This document shows positions 1-10,508 of a stretch of 64,000 nucleotides of DNA, in pieces (position 1 is the first letter of the stretch; every line of letters begins with the position of its first letter). The notes beneath the pieces are model-generated. The model had not been told where the DNA came from and made no database searches. It worked only from the letters and a program-made list of their open reading frames with translations. A program made the translations under genes and the position numbers. The stretch comes from Lycium barbarum. Lineage: Eukaryota > Streptophyta > Magnoliopsida > Solanales > Solanaceae. The stretch is from assembly GCF_019175385.1 (NCBI RefSeq), contig NC_083339.1, positions 80,310,307 through 80,374,306 of the forward strand. Reading direction: 5' to 3'.

Positions 1-732
1 TCATGAAACTTACCTTAGTTGATGGTTGAATAAGTCTTGAGTAGTAATACCTTCTTTGCACCAAAACCCTACTTCACCTTTCTTGGGTTTTTTTGAGGCA
101 GATGGCCTTTACTAGCATTTCATACTCTTGTTGCATGGATTGGGTGTTGATGGTCTTAGGTTTCCTTTGATTCTCCTTGAATTTCTATGGATGAAGTGTT
201 GAGAGAATTCTAGAGTGTTCTTGAATAGTGTAGATGCATAATGAAATAAAATGAAGCTTGGGTCCCTTTTTAATAACTCAAAATCTGATTTTTAATGAAT
301 TGTCGTCGGGGTGTACAGTGGTCGTAAACCACAGTTTACGGACCGTAAATCCGTTTACGGACCGTATAGTGTGGTCGTATTTAAGCATGTCCCAAAACAG
401 AGAAGTTGGCTGAAGAACATGGCAGTTTACGATCGAGGTTTACGGTCCGTAAACCAGTTTACGGGCCGTATTCCAAGCCGTATTTAACCATTTTCACAAT
501 TTACAGAAAGTTGAAGTTTTTGGCAAGCTGGAGGACGATGGCAATATACGGTCCGTAAATCACTTTACGGCAGTATACTGATTTACGACCACTGGCTGTG
601 CTGAAATTATTCAACCTTATTATTTCCAAAAATTCATGAATCATCACCCCTTACTTAGTACAACATCACACACTCATACCCTTCGTTGGTCAATTCATCG
701 CTCATGTACGGGGACTTTTCTGAGGTGTAACA
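1..732 (-). mobile_element. LTR fragment, related to family C solo LTR (copy 1)
   Basis: Read on the minus strand this begins TGTTACACCTCAGAAAA, almost the same start as the complete solo LTR at 41514-43853. It runs off the left edge of the window, so its length is unknown. It carries the paired-palindrome cluster described separately, and further from the start an AT-rich stretch with CATTTTATTTCA, similar to the matching part of the solo LTR. No protein is encoded. The adjoining copy at 733-1346 repeats roughly 119-733, so the two look like tandem partial LTR copies or a local duplication. Confidence 0.6.
318..605. repeat. Paired-palindrome cluster 1 (TACGGACCGTA type)
   Basis: Repeated 11-15 bp palindromes such as TTTACGGACCGTAAA, TTTACGGTCCGTAAA and the variant TTTACGGGCCGTA come in pairs separated by 4-10 AT-rich bases. 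Pairs recur about every 100 bp. It lies 130-420 bp inside LTR copy 1. Confidence 0.8.
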
Positions 733-1346
733 GCTTCACACTCTTGATTTCATGAATTTGGTGTTGTTGATCTTGATTTTCCTTTGATTCTCTTGAATTC
801 TTGTGGATGAGGTGTTTTGGATTATTCTAGAGAGTTCTTGAATTGTGAAGATGAGAAATGAAATAAAATGAGCTTGGGGTCCCTTATACTTAACTTAAAA
901 CTCTGATTTTTGTGAACAGTAGTCGGGGTGTACAGTGGCCGTAAACCCAGTTTACGGGCCGTATTCTGGTTTACGGTCCGTCCTTCATGACCGTATTTAA
1001 GCATATCAGAAACAGAAAGTTTTGCTGTAGGTCATGGTGGTTTACGGTCACAGTTTACCGGTCGTATTTCAATTTACGGTCCGTATTCTGAGTCGTATTT
1101 TACCATTTCAACATTTGACAGAAAGTTGAAGTTTTGTTAGTTAGAAGACGAAGGCACTTTACGGTCCGTAAATCACTTTACAGGTCGTATTCTGTTTTAC
1201 GACCACTGGGCCGAAATGCAAATCTGCAACCTTCGCATTTTCAAAACTCATGGGTAGTCATTCCCTTCTTAGTAGAACATCGTACACTCATACTCTTCGT
1301 TGGTCTATTCATTGTATGCTTACGGAAAATTTTCCGAGGTGTAACA
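733..1346 (-). mobile_element. LTR fragment, related to family C solo LTR (copy 2)
   Basis: A second truncated copy of the preceding LTR fragment. On the minus strand it starts TGTTACACCTCGGAAAATTT at 1346 and shares with copy 1 the palindromes, the segment with TTCATTTCTCA and the distal end. Its plus-strand right boundary is abrupt: from 1347 the sequence reads as Athila pol protein. This truncated LTR therefore sits directly against pol, and the Athila LTR, primer site, gag and protease that should precede it are missing. Confidence 0.6.
935..1210. repeat. Paired-palindrome cluster 2
   Basis: Same arrangement as cluster 1 within LTR copy 2. Examples are GTTTACGGGCCGTATTC followed by GTTTACGGTCCGT, and CTTTACGGTCCGTAAATC followed by a degenerate partner. 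Several arms are mutated, so it is somewhat more decayed than the cluster in the Athila LTR. Confidence 0.75.
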
Positions 1347-4300
1347 CCAAGTGCTTACGAGAGTATTTCGGTAATTGATTCGTTTGATGTTGTTGATGAA
1401 GCAGTGGATTTCAAGATGGAAGAAGAAAGTTTGGGTGAAGCTCTAGCTGGTATTCTTATGAATTTCGATGCTGAAGACATGGAAGGCTATGTGGAGACAG
1501 TTAACTCACTTGGTGGATTGGGCTCATACTCATACCACCCAAAGAGGCTAAATCTTAATCTGGAGAATAGAACAACTCCTCCAGCAAAGCCTTCGATCAT
1601 CGAGCCACCTAAGTTGGAGCTTAAGCAGCTCCCATCATATCTGAAATATGAGTTCCTTGGTCCGGACAATACATTACCGGTGATTGTTTCGGCCCTATTG
1701 ACTGAGGAGCAGATTTTGCAGCTGTTGGAGGTGTTGAGGGAGTATAGGCGTGCCATTGGTTGGACCATAGCAGACATTCGAGGTATTCCATCTGGGATCT
1801 GTGAGCACAAAATTTAGTTGGAGAAGGGTAGCAAACCGAGTGTAGAGCATCAGAGGCGACTGAACGAGAATATGCAAGAGGTCGTCAAGAAAGAGATCAT
1901 CAAATGGCTGGATGCGGGCGTGGTTTACCCAATTGCTGATAGTAAATGGGTGAGCCCAGTCCAATGTGTTCCTAAGAAGGGTGGCATTACTGTTGTGCCG
2001 AATGCAAAGAATGAGTTGATCCCGACCAGAATTGTCACCGGATGGAGAGTTTGCATAGACTATCGTAAGCTCAACACAGCCACTTGCAAGGACCATTTCC
2101 CTATGCCCTTCATTGATCAGATGCTTGATAGGCTAGCAGGGCGTTCCTACTATTGCTTCCTTGATGGTTATTCGGGCTACAATCAGATCAACATTGCTTT
2201 GGAGGATCAGGAGAAGACCACTTTTACTTGTCCTTATGGGACATTTGCATTCAGCCGGATGCCTTTTGGTTTGTGTAATGCGCCAGCCACTTTTCAGAGG
2301 TGCATGATGTCAATCTTCTCTGACATGGTAGAGGATTTCTTGGAAGTGTTCATGCATGACTTTTCCGTGGTGGGTTATTCATTTGAAGATTGTTTTGGCC
2401 ATCTGGGTCAAGTGCTAAAAAGGCGTGAGGAGACCAATCTGGTGCTAAATTGGGAGAAGTGTCATTTTATGGTGAAGGAAGGAATCGTCCTCGGTCACAA
2501 AATCTCTGAAAAGGGAATCGAGGTCGATCAAGCGAAGATTGATGTGATTGCAAAACTTCCACCACCTATCTCAGTCAAAGGTGTCCGAAGTTTCTTGGGA
2601 CATGCTGGTTTCTATAGGTGTTTCATCAAATATTTCTCCAAGATTGCCAATCCAATGTGCAAGCTTCTTGAAAAAAGAGGCTAAATTTGTGTTTGATGAT
2701 AAGTGCCAGAAGGCGTTTAAGGAGTTAAAAGAGTGTCTCACTACTGCTCCTATTATTGTTGCTCCTGATTGGTCCTTGCCATTTGAACTGATGTGTGATG
2801 CGAGTGGTTTTGCAATAGGTGCTGTGCTTGGGCAGAGGCACAATAAAATTATGCACCCAATCTATTATGCGAGCAGAACACTGAATGCTTCCCAGATGAA
2901 TTGCACAGTGACGGTGCAAGAGTTGCTTGCCATTGTGTTTGCTTTTGAGAAATTTCGGGCCTACTTGTTGGGGTTCAAAGTAGTGGTTTACACTGATCAT
3001 GCAGCCTTGAGATACCTCATGGCAAAGAAGGAAGCAAAGCCGCGATTGATCAGATGGGTGCTATTGCTACAAGATTTTGATTTTGAGGTGAAGGACCACA
3101 AGGGCACTGAAAACCAGGTTGCTGACCATCTCTCTCGGCTTGAAGAGGCTGGGAGACCTTCTGATGAGCTTGATATAGATGATACTTTTCCGGATGAGAG
3201 GGTGTTGGCTGTGTCAAATGAGGTGGCACCGTGGTATGCTGACATTGCCAATTATTTGGTGACAGGCATAGTTCCAGAAGATATCAAAGCCTACCAAAAG
3301 AAGAAATTATTGAGGGATGCTCGGCAATACTATTGGTACGAGCCTTATTTGTTCCGAACATGCGCTGACAACATCATTCAGCATTGTGTTCCGGAAAGTG
3401 AAGTGATGGCGATTCTAAAAGCGTGTCATAACTCTCCTGTTGGGGGTCATCATAGCGGGAACCGGACTGCGGCTAAGGTACTTGAGTGTGGCTATTACTG
3501 GCCGACGATTTTTCATGATGCTAATCTATTGGTGCGGTCCTGTGATCAATGTCAGAGGCAAGGGAATATCGGCAGAAAGCAAGAGATGCCTATGAATTTT
3601 GTTATGGAGGTAGAAGTGTTCGATGTCTGGGGGATTGACTTTATGGGACCTTTTGTGAGTTCGGGTGGCATGAAATACATCTTGGTTGCTGTGGACTATG
3701 TGTCAAAAGGGGTAGAAGCTGTGGCTTTACCTAATAACGAGGCCAAGAGTGTCATGGGGTTCCTCAAGAAGAACATATTTACTCGCTTTGGTACTCCGAG
3801 GGCTATAATCAGCGATGGTGGTTCACATTTTTGCAATAGAGCTTTCGCGGGACTGATGGAGAAATATGGGGTCAAACATAGGGTGGCAACACCTTATCAT
3901 CCTCAGACAAGTGGGCAAGTTGAAGTGTCCAACAGGGAGATCAAGAGTATTCTAGCAAAAACGGTAAATGCAAATAGAAACTGATTGGGCCCGCAAGCTC
4001 GATGATGCTCTATGGGCATACCGGACTGCTTTCAAGACTCTGATTGGGACTTCACCCTTCAAGCTTGTGTTCGGAAAAGCTTGTCACTTCCCGGTTGAAC
4101 TTGAGCACAAGGCTATGTGGGCGCTGAAGAAACTGAATATGGATTGGGAGGAAGCAACCAAGCTCAGGTTGTTTCAACTAAATGAGATGGATGAGTTTCG
4201 GTACCAGGCATATGAGAGTGCAGCACTTTATAAAGAAAGGATGAAACAATACCATAACAAGAAGATCCTGAAGCGAGAGTTCTACAAGGGTGACCCTGTG

Positions 4301-4555
4301 TTGCTGTTTAACTCTCGGTTAAAGTTGCTGCCTGGTAAGCTTAAATCAAGGTGGTCTGGTCCATTTGAGGTGGTAGGTGTTTCACCCCATGGAGCGATTG
4401 AGTTAAAGTCCGGGGATGGAACTCGGACATTTAAGGTGAATGAGCAGAGATTGAAGCACTATCACGGGATGGTTTTGGAGGATAAGATTTGTGACAGATA
4501 CAGGTTGAAGCACCTCGAAACAAACAATGATCTGGTGTACCAAGATAAGGAGTGA
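1347..4555 (+). pseudogene. Athila-type Ty3/gypsy pol (RT, RNase H, integrase), inactivated
   Basis: Encodes the linker before RT, reverse transcriptase, RNase H and integrase of the Athila branch of Ty3/gypsy elements. Recognisable blocks are the RT motif WRVCIDYRKLNTATCKDHFP near 2045, TFTCPYGTFAFSRMPFGLCN near 2220, RNase H DASGFAIG near 2800, zinc-finger residues HX3-4H and CDQCQ near 3430-3560, and integrase [15 protein letters not shown] and [10 protein letters not shown] near 3640-3950. Four defects are visible: an in-frame TAG at 1815-1817; an extra A in the A-run 2671-2676, which ends RT at 2684; a second single-base shift near 3978; and a catalytic change in RT, where FMDD-type becomes FMHD with His at 2355-2357. 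The gag and protease ends are absent upstream. Family assignment rests on my memory of Athila proteins. Confidence 0.9.
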
Positions 4556-4568
4556 ATGGTCACCACCG

Positions 4569-4614
4569 TCGTGCCGCGACGTTAAATCACGCGTTTCTTG
4601 GGAGGCAACCCAAG
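4569..4614 (+). promoter_or_regulatory. Conserved Athila post-pol motif with hairpin
   Basis: Starting 14 bp after the pol stop, TCGTGCCGCGACGTTAAA is followed by CTTGGGAGGCAACCCAAG at 4597-4614. The latter folds as a stem CTTGGG/CCCAAG with the loop AGGCAA. I recall this block as a common feature behind pol in plant Athila elements. Its role is not known to me; control of the downstream env-like ORF or RNA processing are possibilities. Confidence 0.6.
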
Positions 4615-5040
4615 TGTAATGTTTATTTTTCATTTTGTTGTTGTTTTCAGCATATAGGGTAATGTTTGTTTCGGTGCAGGATGCAGAGAATAGACACTGG
4701 AGACGATCTACGCCAGAATCTACGGTCCATATAAATTATACGGTCCGTAGATGGAAGCGTAGATTAAGAATAGGAAAACATGGCTCTTTGTGAATGATCT
4801 ACGCCAGAATCTACGGTCCGTATAAATTGGATAGTCCGTAGATGGAAGCGTAGAACATGATTCTGGTAAAAGCTCTCTCTGTCCTTGATTTACGCCATAA
4901 ATTACAGACCGTACATTTTATACGAACCATAGATTCTGGCGTGAATCAAGGATCGTCAGATCGATATACCGTCGCAGATCTACGACCCGTGAAAGTTATA
5001 CAGTCGTAGATTAAGAAGCGAAAAGGGCCAGGTATGGCTA
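4615..5040 (+). repeat. Athila spacer with paired-palindrome cluster 3
   Basis: Non-coding spacer between pol and the env-like ORF. From about 4710 to 5010 it holds pairs of palindromes of the form CTACGGTCC-TATAAATT-ATACGGTCCGTAG in repeats of about 90 bp. Later copies have mutated arms. This is the same motif class as in the family C LTRs and the Athila LTR, although the flanking sequence is different. Confidence 0.75.
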
Positions 5041-5810
5041 ATGAAAAAAGTTCATGCTCAGGGCACAGGACAAGGTCGAGGGCGAGGCCGAACCCAAGTC
5101 CAAACTAGGCTCCGCGATGAAGACCAAGCTCCTGTTGAACGGACTACAAGGTTGCGAAGAGCAGCCCAAACCCAGGCACATTCCCCGTCTGATCTGGGGA
5201 GCAGCAGTGATGGGGACCACTCATCAAGCTCTCCTGACCTTCCTAGTCGAGAAGAGGCGACTAATGCACCGGCAGAATCTGTCGCTGAAGAGGCGACTAA
5301 TGCAACGGCAGAATCTGATGCTGAAGAGGCGGCACGCCTAAATGAGAACAGAATGAAGGAGCGGTCTGATCATGCTGTTAGGTTCTCGGTCCAAGGCTCG
5401 AAAGAAATATATGACAAAGGGCTAGAGCACAAGGAAGGAGGACAGGGTTTCCGCCGGAACATCTATGAGGAGCGGTGGATCAGTTTCGAAGGGTTGGAAC
5501 ACTTCCCAACCATACAGGCTATCATTGATCACCATGGATGGGGATTCCTTAGACAGCCACTCGGCACATATGTACCATCTATTGTGAGAGAATTATACGC
5601 AAATTATACGGTGGAGATCAACAACAGGTACAGGCCATCCCAACAGGCAAAGACAGTGGTACGGCTCCAAAAGGTGACTATTAGAGGTGTGAGGATTGAT
5701 TTCTCCAGCAAGGCCATCAACCGTTTTTACTTCGGGGACAACTATGAGCCGTCAACAAACACTGATGAGTTAGACTATAGATTGGCGGGGAACAGAACTG
5801 ACCAAATGAG
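5041..5810 (+). pseudogene. Athila env-like ORF, N-terminal part (split by insertion)
   Basis: An open frame of about 256 codons after the pol gene, in the place where Athila elements carry an env-like ORF. The first third is rich in Arg, Gln, Ser and Glu with a short repeated acidic segment (EEATNAPAES, EEATNATAES, EEAARLNE). Residues from about 120 resemble the plant-wide 'putative plant transposon protein' domain: WISFEGLEHFP, the segment GWGFLRQPLGTYVPSIVREL, and VTIRGVRIDFS. No transmembrane segment is visible in this half. The frame is broken at about 5811 by the family A element and the rest is at 14566-15776. Its biochemical function is unknown; 'env-like' is a positional label. Confidence 0.75.
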
Positions 5811-5891
5811 AGAAGTACCTCCCCGAAGTATTATAATACACCATGAGGCCAGTTCAACATTCGAGGACGAATGTTCTAAAGGGGGGGAGGA
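5811..5891 (+). mobile_element. Family A internal 3' tail and polypurine tract (extra copy)
   Basis: About 81 bp matching the 3' end of the family A internal region at 11686-11766, including the hairpin ACATTCG-AGGA-CGAATGT (5857-5874) and the polypurine tract AAAGGGGGGGAGGA just before the LTR. It lies upstream of what would be the 5' LTR, so the order is tail-LTR-gag-tail-LTR. This points to a former tandem (dimeric) element that lost its left part. Confidence 0.75.
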
Positions 5892-7994
5892 TGTTATATC
5901 CCGCATTTTGTACATTCGGATAATTCAAGACAATTGCAAGAAGTTAAGGACAAGGCTATATTTTGATCTTGTTTAATACACAAGTTGTGTATGAAAATTT
6001 TTTATGTCGAAATATTAAGTAAAGCTAGGGGTAAAACGGGAAATTCACAAGGTGGCCTATGGAAATCTTAAGGAGAATTTGGGGTTAAAAGTTGATTTTG
6101 GAAAACTTGAAATTCTTGAAATAATAGGCCAATTGGGCCATGTAAATGGAGTGGGCTTAGGCCCACATGGAAGCTTAATGAATAAGATAAGAGATGACTA
6201 AGTCATCATATTTTTCATCTTTATCCCTAGAAATTTCAAGAAACTTGGAGAACAAAAAAAAAGGGAGAAAAATAAGAGGCCATTCGGCCATACCCAACCA
6301 AACAAGAACCTTGGAGAAAAAATTGATCAAAAATTATTTTCTTCTAGCTAAACAACCAATTGGAAGGTCCCTAGCAAAGTGAAGTGGTCATTGGAGCAAG
6401 TAAAACATTTATTCTTGCAAGCTACAAATCCTATCCAAGTGAGAAGTTAAGGGAAAAAGGTAAGGTTTAATCCTCTTCTTATATGTTATGGATAATTATG
6501 TATGTTGTAGTATGTAAAAGTGGATGAAATTCATGAAAATATGAATGCTATATGTGGCCGTGTAGGAATGGTGTGCTGTGGAAGAGAATGAATCAAATTT
6601 TACTTAGTATTTTGGTGGATGTTGTAATGGAATCTATGATGGAAATGAAAGTTTGATGATTCTAGTTGAAGTTGTAAGTATTGGAGAGTTGTTTAGAAGC
6701 TAATGTGATGTTAAAAAAAAATCATTTCTTCTATTTATGGAAAATGATGTTGTTAGTGTGTAAGTTGTTGGTATGGTTCATGAACTTGAAGGAAGGAAAT
6801 GTGTTGTTATAGTTCTTGTTGCATTTGGAAGATTTCGGGTGGAATGGCATATTGGTTGGATTATTTTGAATATTGTGCGGATTGTTTGCAGTGTTCTTGA
6901 ATATTGTTTGAATGGTTTTGGTTAGTACTTGAATATGTGAGCAATTGTGAATTGAACATAAATGAAACGCCGTCGAAGTTTGCAGAAAGAAGTTGCTAAC
7001 GTTAGTATGCGTTTTGAATTGATTATGGATATTGTTAGAATAACTGTTGGTATTGTTGTTGATGATTTGGCCGAGTTGGATTCTCGGGGTTAGTTGTATT
7101 TACAGGGAAATGCTGCCGAAATTTCTGCAAATAAAGTATTGGTTGAAGATTGAACTTTTAAGTATCTATAACTAATGTTCGGTATATACTAATATTGTTG
7201 TAGATCTTGCGAAGCCAAGGATTTAAATTCGGATTAGCTTAAGAAGCGGGCAACGTATGTAAGGCTTACCCTTTCTTTCTTTTGGCATGATCATTATGAA
7301 ACAAGTAGGTGACGTATATGTATGACTTCAAAGAGATTCCTATTCTTAGAGCCACTAGGATGGCTAACGTTCTTGATTTCCATAAGTTGGTTCATATGGT
7401 CTGGATGCGTATCTATGATGTCCGAAGTCCGGTTGATATGTTTCCGAATGGCATTCGAGAGATAATTGATATGACTAATGTCTTGATTTTCAAATGATAC
7501 CACGTTTGATTATTCCATCGAGTCTTTGATACATTTTGATGCGTACATATGGTTCCAAAAGCTCTATCTGATTTGATCCATAACGATATTCGAAAGGTAC
7601 CTAACATGATTGTTACTTTGATTTTCCAAAAATGGCTTCTGAAATGTTCGTAGAAGGTTCTGTACTTCAAACGCTCATAACTTTCTTATGCTAAATCGGA
7701 TTGACCCGAAACTTGTTTCTGAGCCTTCAAGGTGAGACAAAGCCATGATGATTATTCCATAATATATTTGGATGTTACCGATCTTACGTCACTCCGATAG
7801 AGACATAACATTCTTTGGGCTCTCGTGCATGCTGCTTACATGATATATGTATATGATACATGAACATGATATATGTATAAGTATATGGGGTAAGGGAAAA
7901 GGTGAGGCGCTATAGACGCATAGCCACCTGATTAGTTGGTATAATATGACATCGTCTCGGACGCGGGATGCCCGGACGCGGGATATATGCATAA

Positions 7995-8165
7995 ATGGAT
8001 TGGGCTGAACGCTCCGCAGCAATATAATATATATAAATGGATCGGGCTGCACGTTCCGCAGCAATATAATATATAAATGGATCGGGCTGCATGTTCCGCA
8101 ACTATATGGTATATATATATATATATATATATATATGGAACGGGCTGCACGTTCCGCAGCACTAA
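7995..8165 (+). repeat. Tandem repeat in family A LTR copy 1
   Basis: Four units of about 40-45 bp built on AAATGGATCGGGCTGCACGTTCCGCAG-type sequence separated by TA-rich spacers. The last spacer has expanded to a pure AT microsatellite at 8109-8136. The second LTR (13854-13967) has three units and no long microsatellite, so copy number differs between the two LTRs of one element. Confidence 0.85.
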
Positions 8166-8299
8166 GTATGTATGGTACCCGCCAAAAGGCACTCATATGT
8201 ACAGGTTGCTCTTCTATCTCATGATATGCTCTATATTTCCTTTATATCATTATTCATGCTATGTATCCCTCGTATGTTATTATTCATGCCTTACATACT

Positions 8300-8360
8300 C
8301 GGTACATTACTCGTACTGACGTCCCTTCTTGTGGACGCTGCGTTTCATGCCACGCAGGTA
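8300..8360 (+). promoter_or_regulatory. Triple-hairpin LTR module (family A copy 1)
   Basis: Three consecutive potential stems: CGGTAC/GTACTG (8300-8318), GTCC/GGAC (8321-8336) and CTGCGT/ACGCAG (8338-8357), followed by GT to give CAGGT. The same layout occurs in every Tekay-like LTR in this window with altered stem sequences. It ends about 400 bp before the LTR end, so it probably lies in the transcribed R/U5 part. The function is unknown. Confidence 0.7.
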
Positions 8361-8763
8361 AGCAGGTAGACGGGTTCGATCCCTAGGAGCTCCACCAGCG
8401 ATATATTGAGAGCGCTCCAGTTGTTCTGGAGCTTCAGTTTATCGGTACTACTTTTGTTTATATATTTGGGCACGGCAGAACCCGGCCCTCCTTGTGCATA
8501 TATGTATCTTGTTTAGAGGCTCGTAGACAGATATGTGCAGTCAGATGTTTCACAATCTTGTTCGTCCTTGTCGCTGTATAATATGTTAGTAAAGTTTATT
8601 GACACTTGTTTACGAGTATGCTATTGATGATGGTGTTGAGTAAAGCAATGGCAGTATCGTCCATACGGCCCACTCAGTAGTAAGAGTAAGATGCGAGATA
8701 AGAGGTGCTCGGTATAGTAGTATCGGGTACCCGTCACGACTTCTAGTGGGGTCGTGACAAAAG

Positions 8764-8775
8764 TGGTATCAGAGC
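8764..8775 (+). other. Primer binding site, tRNA-Met (family A)
   Basis: TGGTATCAGAGC, complementary to the 3' end of initiator tRNA-Met, lies 4 bp after the LTR end. This fixes the element's orientation and the LTR boundary. Confidence 0.92.
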
Positions 8776-8957
8776 AGTTCGTCCTAGGGGTTGTCTACGA
8801 GCCGTGTCCAGTAGAGTCCTGTTTGTGGGTGTGTAGCGCGCCACACTAATAAACAGGGGGCTACAGGGCATTTAGGAAATCTGACCTTCTTTGTACTCTA
8901 GATCGTGCGATAGAGCTATGTTACCAGGTTTCCATGTTCTTTTCTTAATCATGTGTT

Positions 8958-10508
8958 ATGGTTTCAGTAATGCCGGTGAAGAGGAAAGCTACGACGGCCC
9001 AGAAGGGCAAGACGGTGGCTGGAAGAAGAGTTGAACGGGAGCCACCGGCGGAAGTAGAAGAAGGTGAGTCTCACAACGAAGCTCCTCCTCAGACTTCTCA
9101 TGCTCCCCCCGTGTCAGCAGAGCAGGAAGGAGTTTCAGCTCCAGCCCCAGTACCTCCAGTTCCACCGCCAGCAGCTTCGGACCAGCAGATAACATAAGCT
9201 ATTCAGTTGCGAACCCAGTTAGTTTCCGCACAAGCTCAGCGGCAAGGTACGGGCCAAGGAGACAGGGCGGTGAGTGCAAGAGCCCGTGATTTTATCACCC
9301 TGAATCCTCCGGAGTTTTTTGGATCGAAACCCGAGGAAGACCCGTAAGGTTTCATAGACGAGATGCTGAGGACACTGAGGATAATACATGTTTCGGATAC
9401 AGAGTCAGTAGAGTTGTCTTTATATAGATTGCGAGATGTAGCGGTCCAGTGGTATAACACTTGGATATCTTCAAGGGGAGCAAATGCACTTCCCCCAGTT
9501 TGGCAAGAGTTTACCGAAGCATTCCTGCGACATTACTTACCACCGGAGGTTCGACGGGCTTGAGCCAATATGTTTTTGAATCTCAAACAGGGAAATATGA
9601 GCGCCTGGGAATATAGTCTCCGTTTTAACTCTTTTGCCAGGTATGCCCCAGCCATGGTGGCCGATATGGGAGATCGTGTACATCGGTTCGTGAGTGGGTT
9701 GGGGCCACATTTAGTTAAGGATTGCTTGACGGCTTCACTCCAGGATGCAATGAATATCGCTCGTATCCAGGCCCACGTCCAAAACCTGGAGGAACAGCAG
9801 CAGCTGCAGAGAGGTGAACGTTATTCTGATAGGGGTCCCAGGAAAAGGGCCAAATCCTTCGAAACTAGAAGTGAGTATAGAGGGGGACAGGCACAGCAGC
9901 ATTCCAGGTATTCAGGCCAATCAGCGGCCAGCGCACCTCCTCGATTTGCGAGTAGAAGATTTGATCGTCCTACTTATTCAGGCCCAGGCTAGAGTGCCAA
10001 AGCTTCAGAGTCCCAGTATAGAGCTGATTCTAGCAGGACGATGCCACCCCTACCATGATGTACTCGGTGTGACAGGCCACACTCTGGAGAGTGTCACGCA
10101 GGTACAGGTGCTTGTTTGACTTGTGGTCGAGTTGGCCATTTGATGCGTGATTGCCCACTGAGGAATGAGGAAGACAAAGCTCAACCCGCCGGGTCGACAA
10201 TTGGTTCATCATCATCCGTGCGCCCTCCTGGACAGACTTCCCAGGCTCCAACAAGCCGTGGACGAAGCAGAGGAGGGGCACCTAGTTCCGGCGGTCCTCA
10301 GAACCGTATATATGCATTGGCGGGACGGCAGGATCTTGAATATTCCCCAGACGTGGCTACAGGTACACTATCGACATTCTCCTATGATGTGTATGTGTTG
10401 ATTGATCTAGATTCTACTCTATCATATATCGCTCTTTGTATTGCTGAACGTATTGGGTTGAAACCCGAGCTAAATCAAACGGTTTGGGATGTCTATGCCT
10501 GTTGGTGA
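8958..10508 (+). pseudogene. Family A gag and start of protease, decayed
   Basis: Tekay/Del-type capsid gene. It starts near 8958 or 8970 with a basic then Pro/Ala-rich leader. Capsid blocks follow: FITLNPPEFFGSKPEEDP near 9290, VQWYNTW near 9445, EFTEAFLRHYLPPEVRRA near 9510, and a linker rich in Arg and Gln. A zinc-knuckle tail with CGRVGHLMRDCP lies near 10120, then the protease start. In-frame stops at about 9195, 9345, 9560 and 9990 are mostly explained by single C-to-T changes in Gln or Arg codons, and a frame shift precedes the zinc knuckle. The protease site reads IDLDS where IDPGS is expected. It encodes no working product. Confidence 0.88.

Larger units (their letters stand above)
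5892..8759 (+). mobile_element. Family A LTR, copy 1 (2868 bp)
   Basis: Starts TGTTATATCCCG directly after a polypurine tract and ends GGGTCGTGACA directly before a tRNA-Met primer site, so both ends are well defined. It is nearly identical along its length to the LTR at 11767-14562. Inside are the conserved GTATGTAAGGCTTACC block (7255-7290), a tandem repeat with TGGATCGGGCTGCACGTTCC units (7995-8165), a TA microsatellite and the triple-hairpin module (8300-8360). Short dyads such as GTGGGC-TTAG-GCCCAC (about 6150) lie 200-400 bp from the start. Confidence 0.92.

Noticed and set aside
8764..8775. tRNA gene suggested by TGGTATCAGAGC motifs (also 31601, 39498)
   Set aside because: Only 12 bp match a tRNA 3' end and each follows an LTR. 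These are primer binding sites, not tRNA genes.
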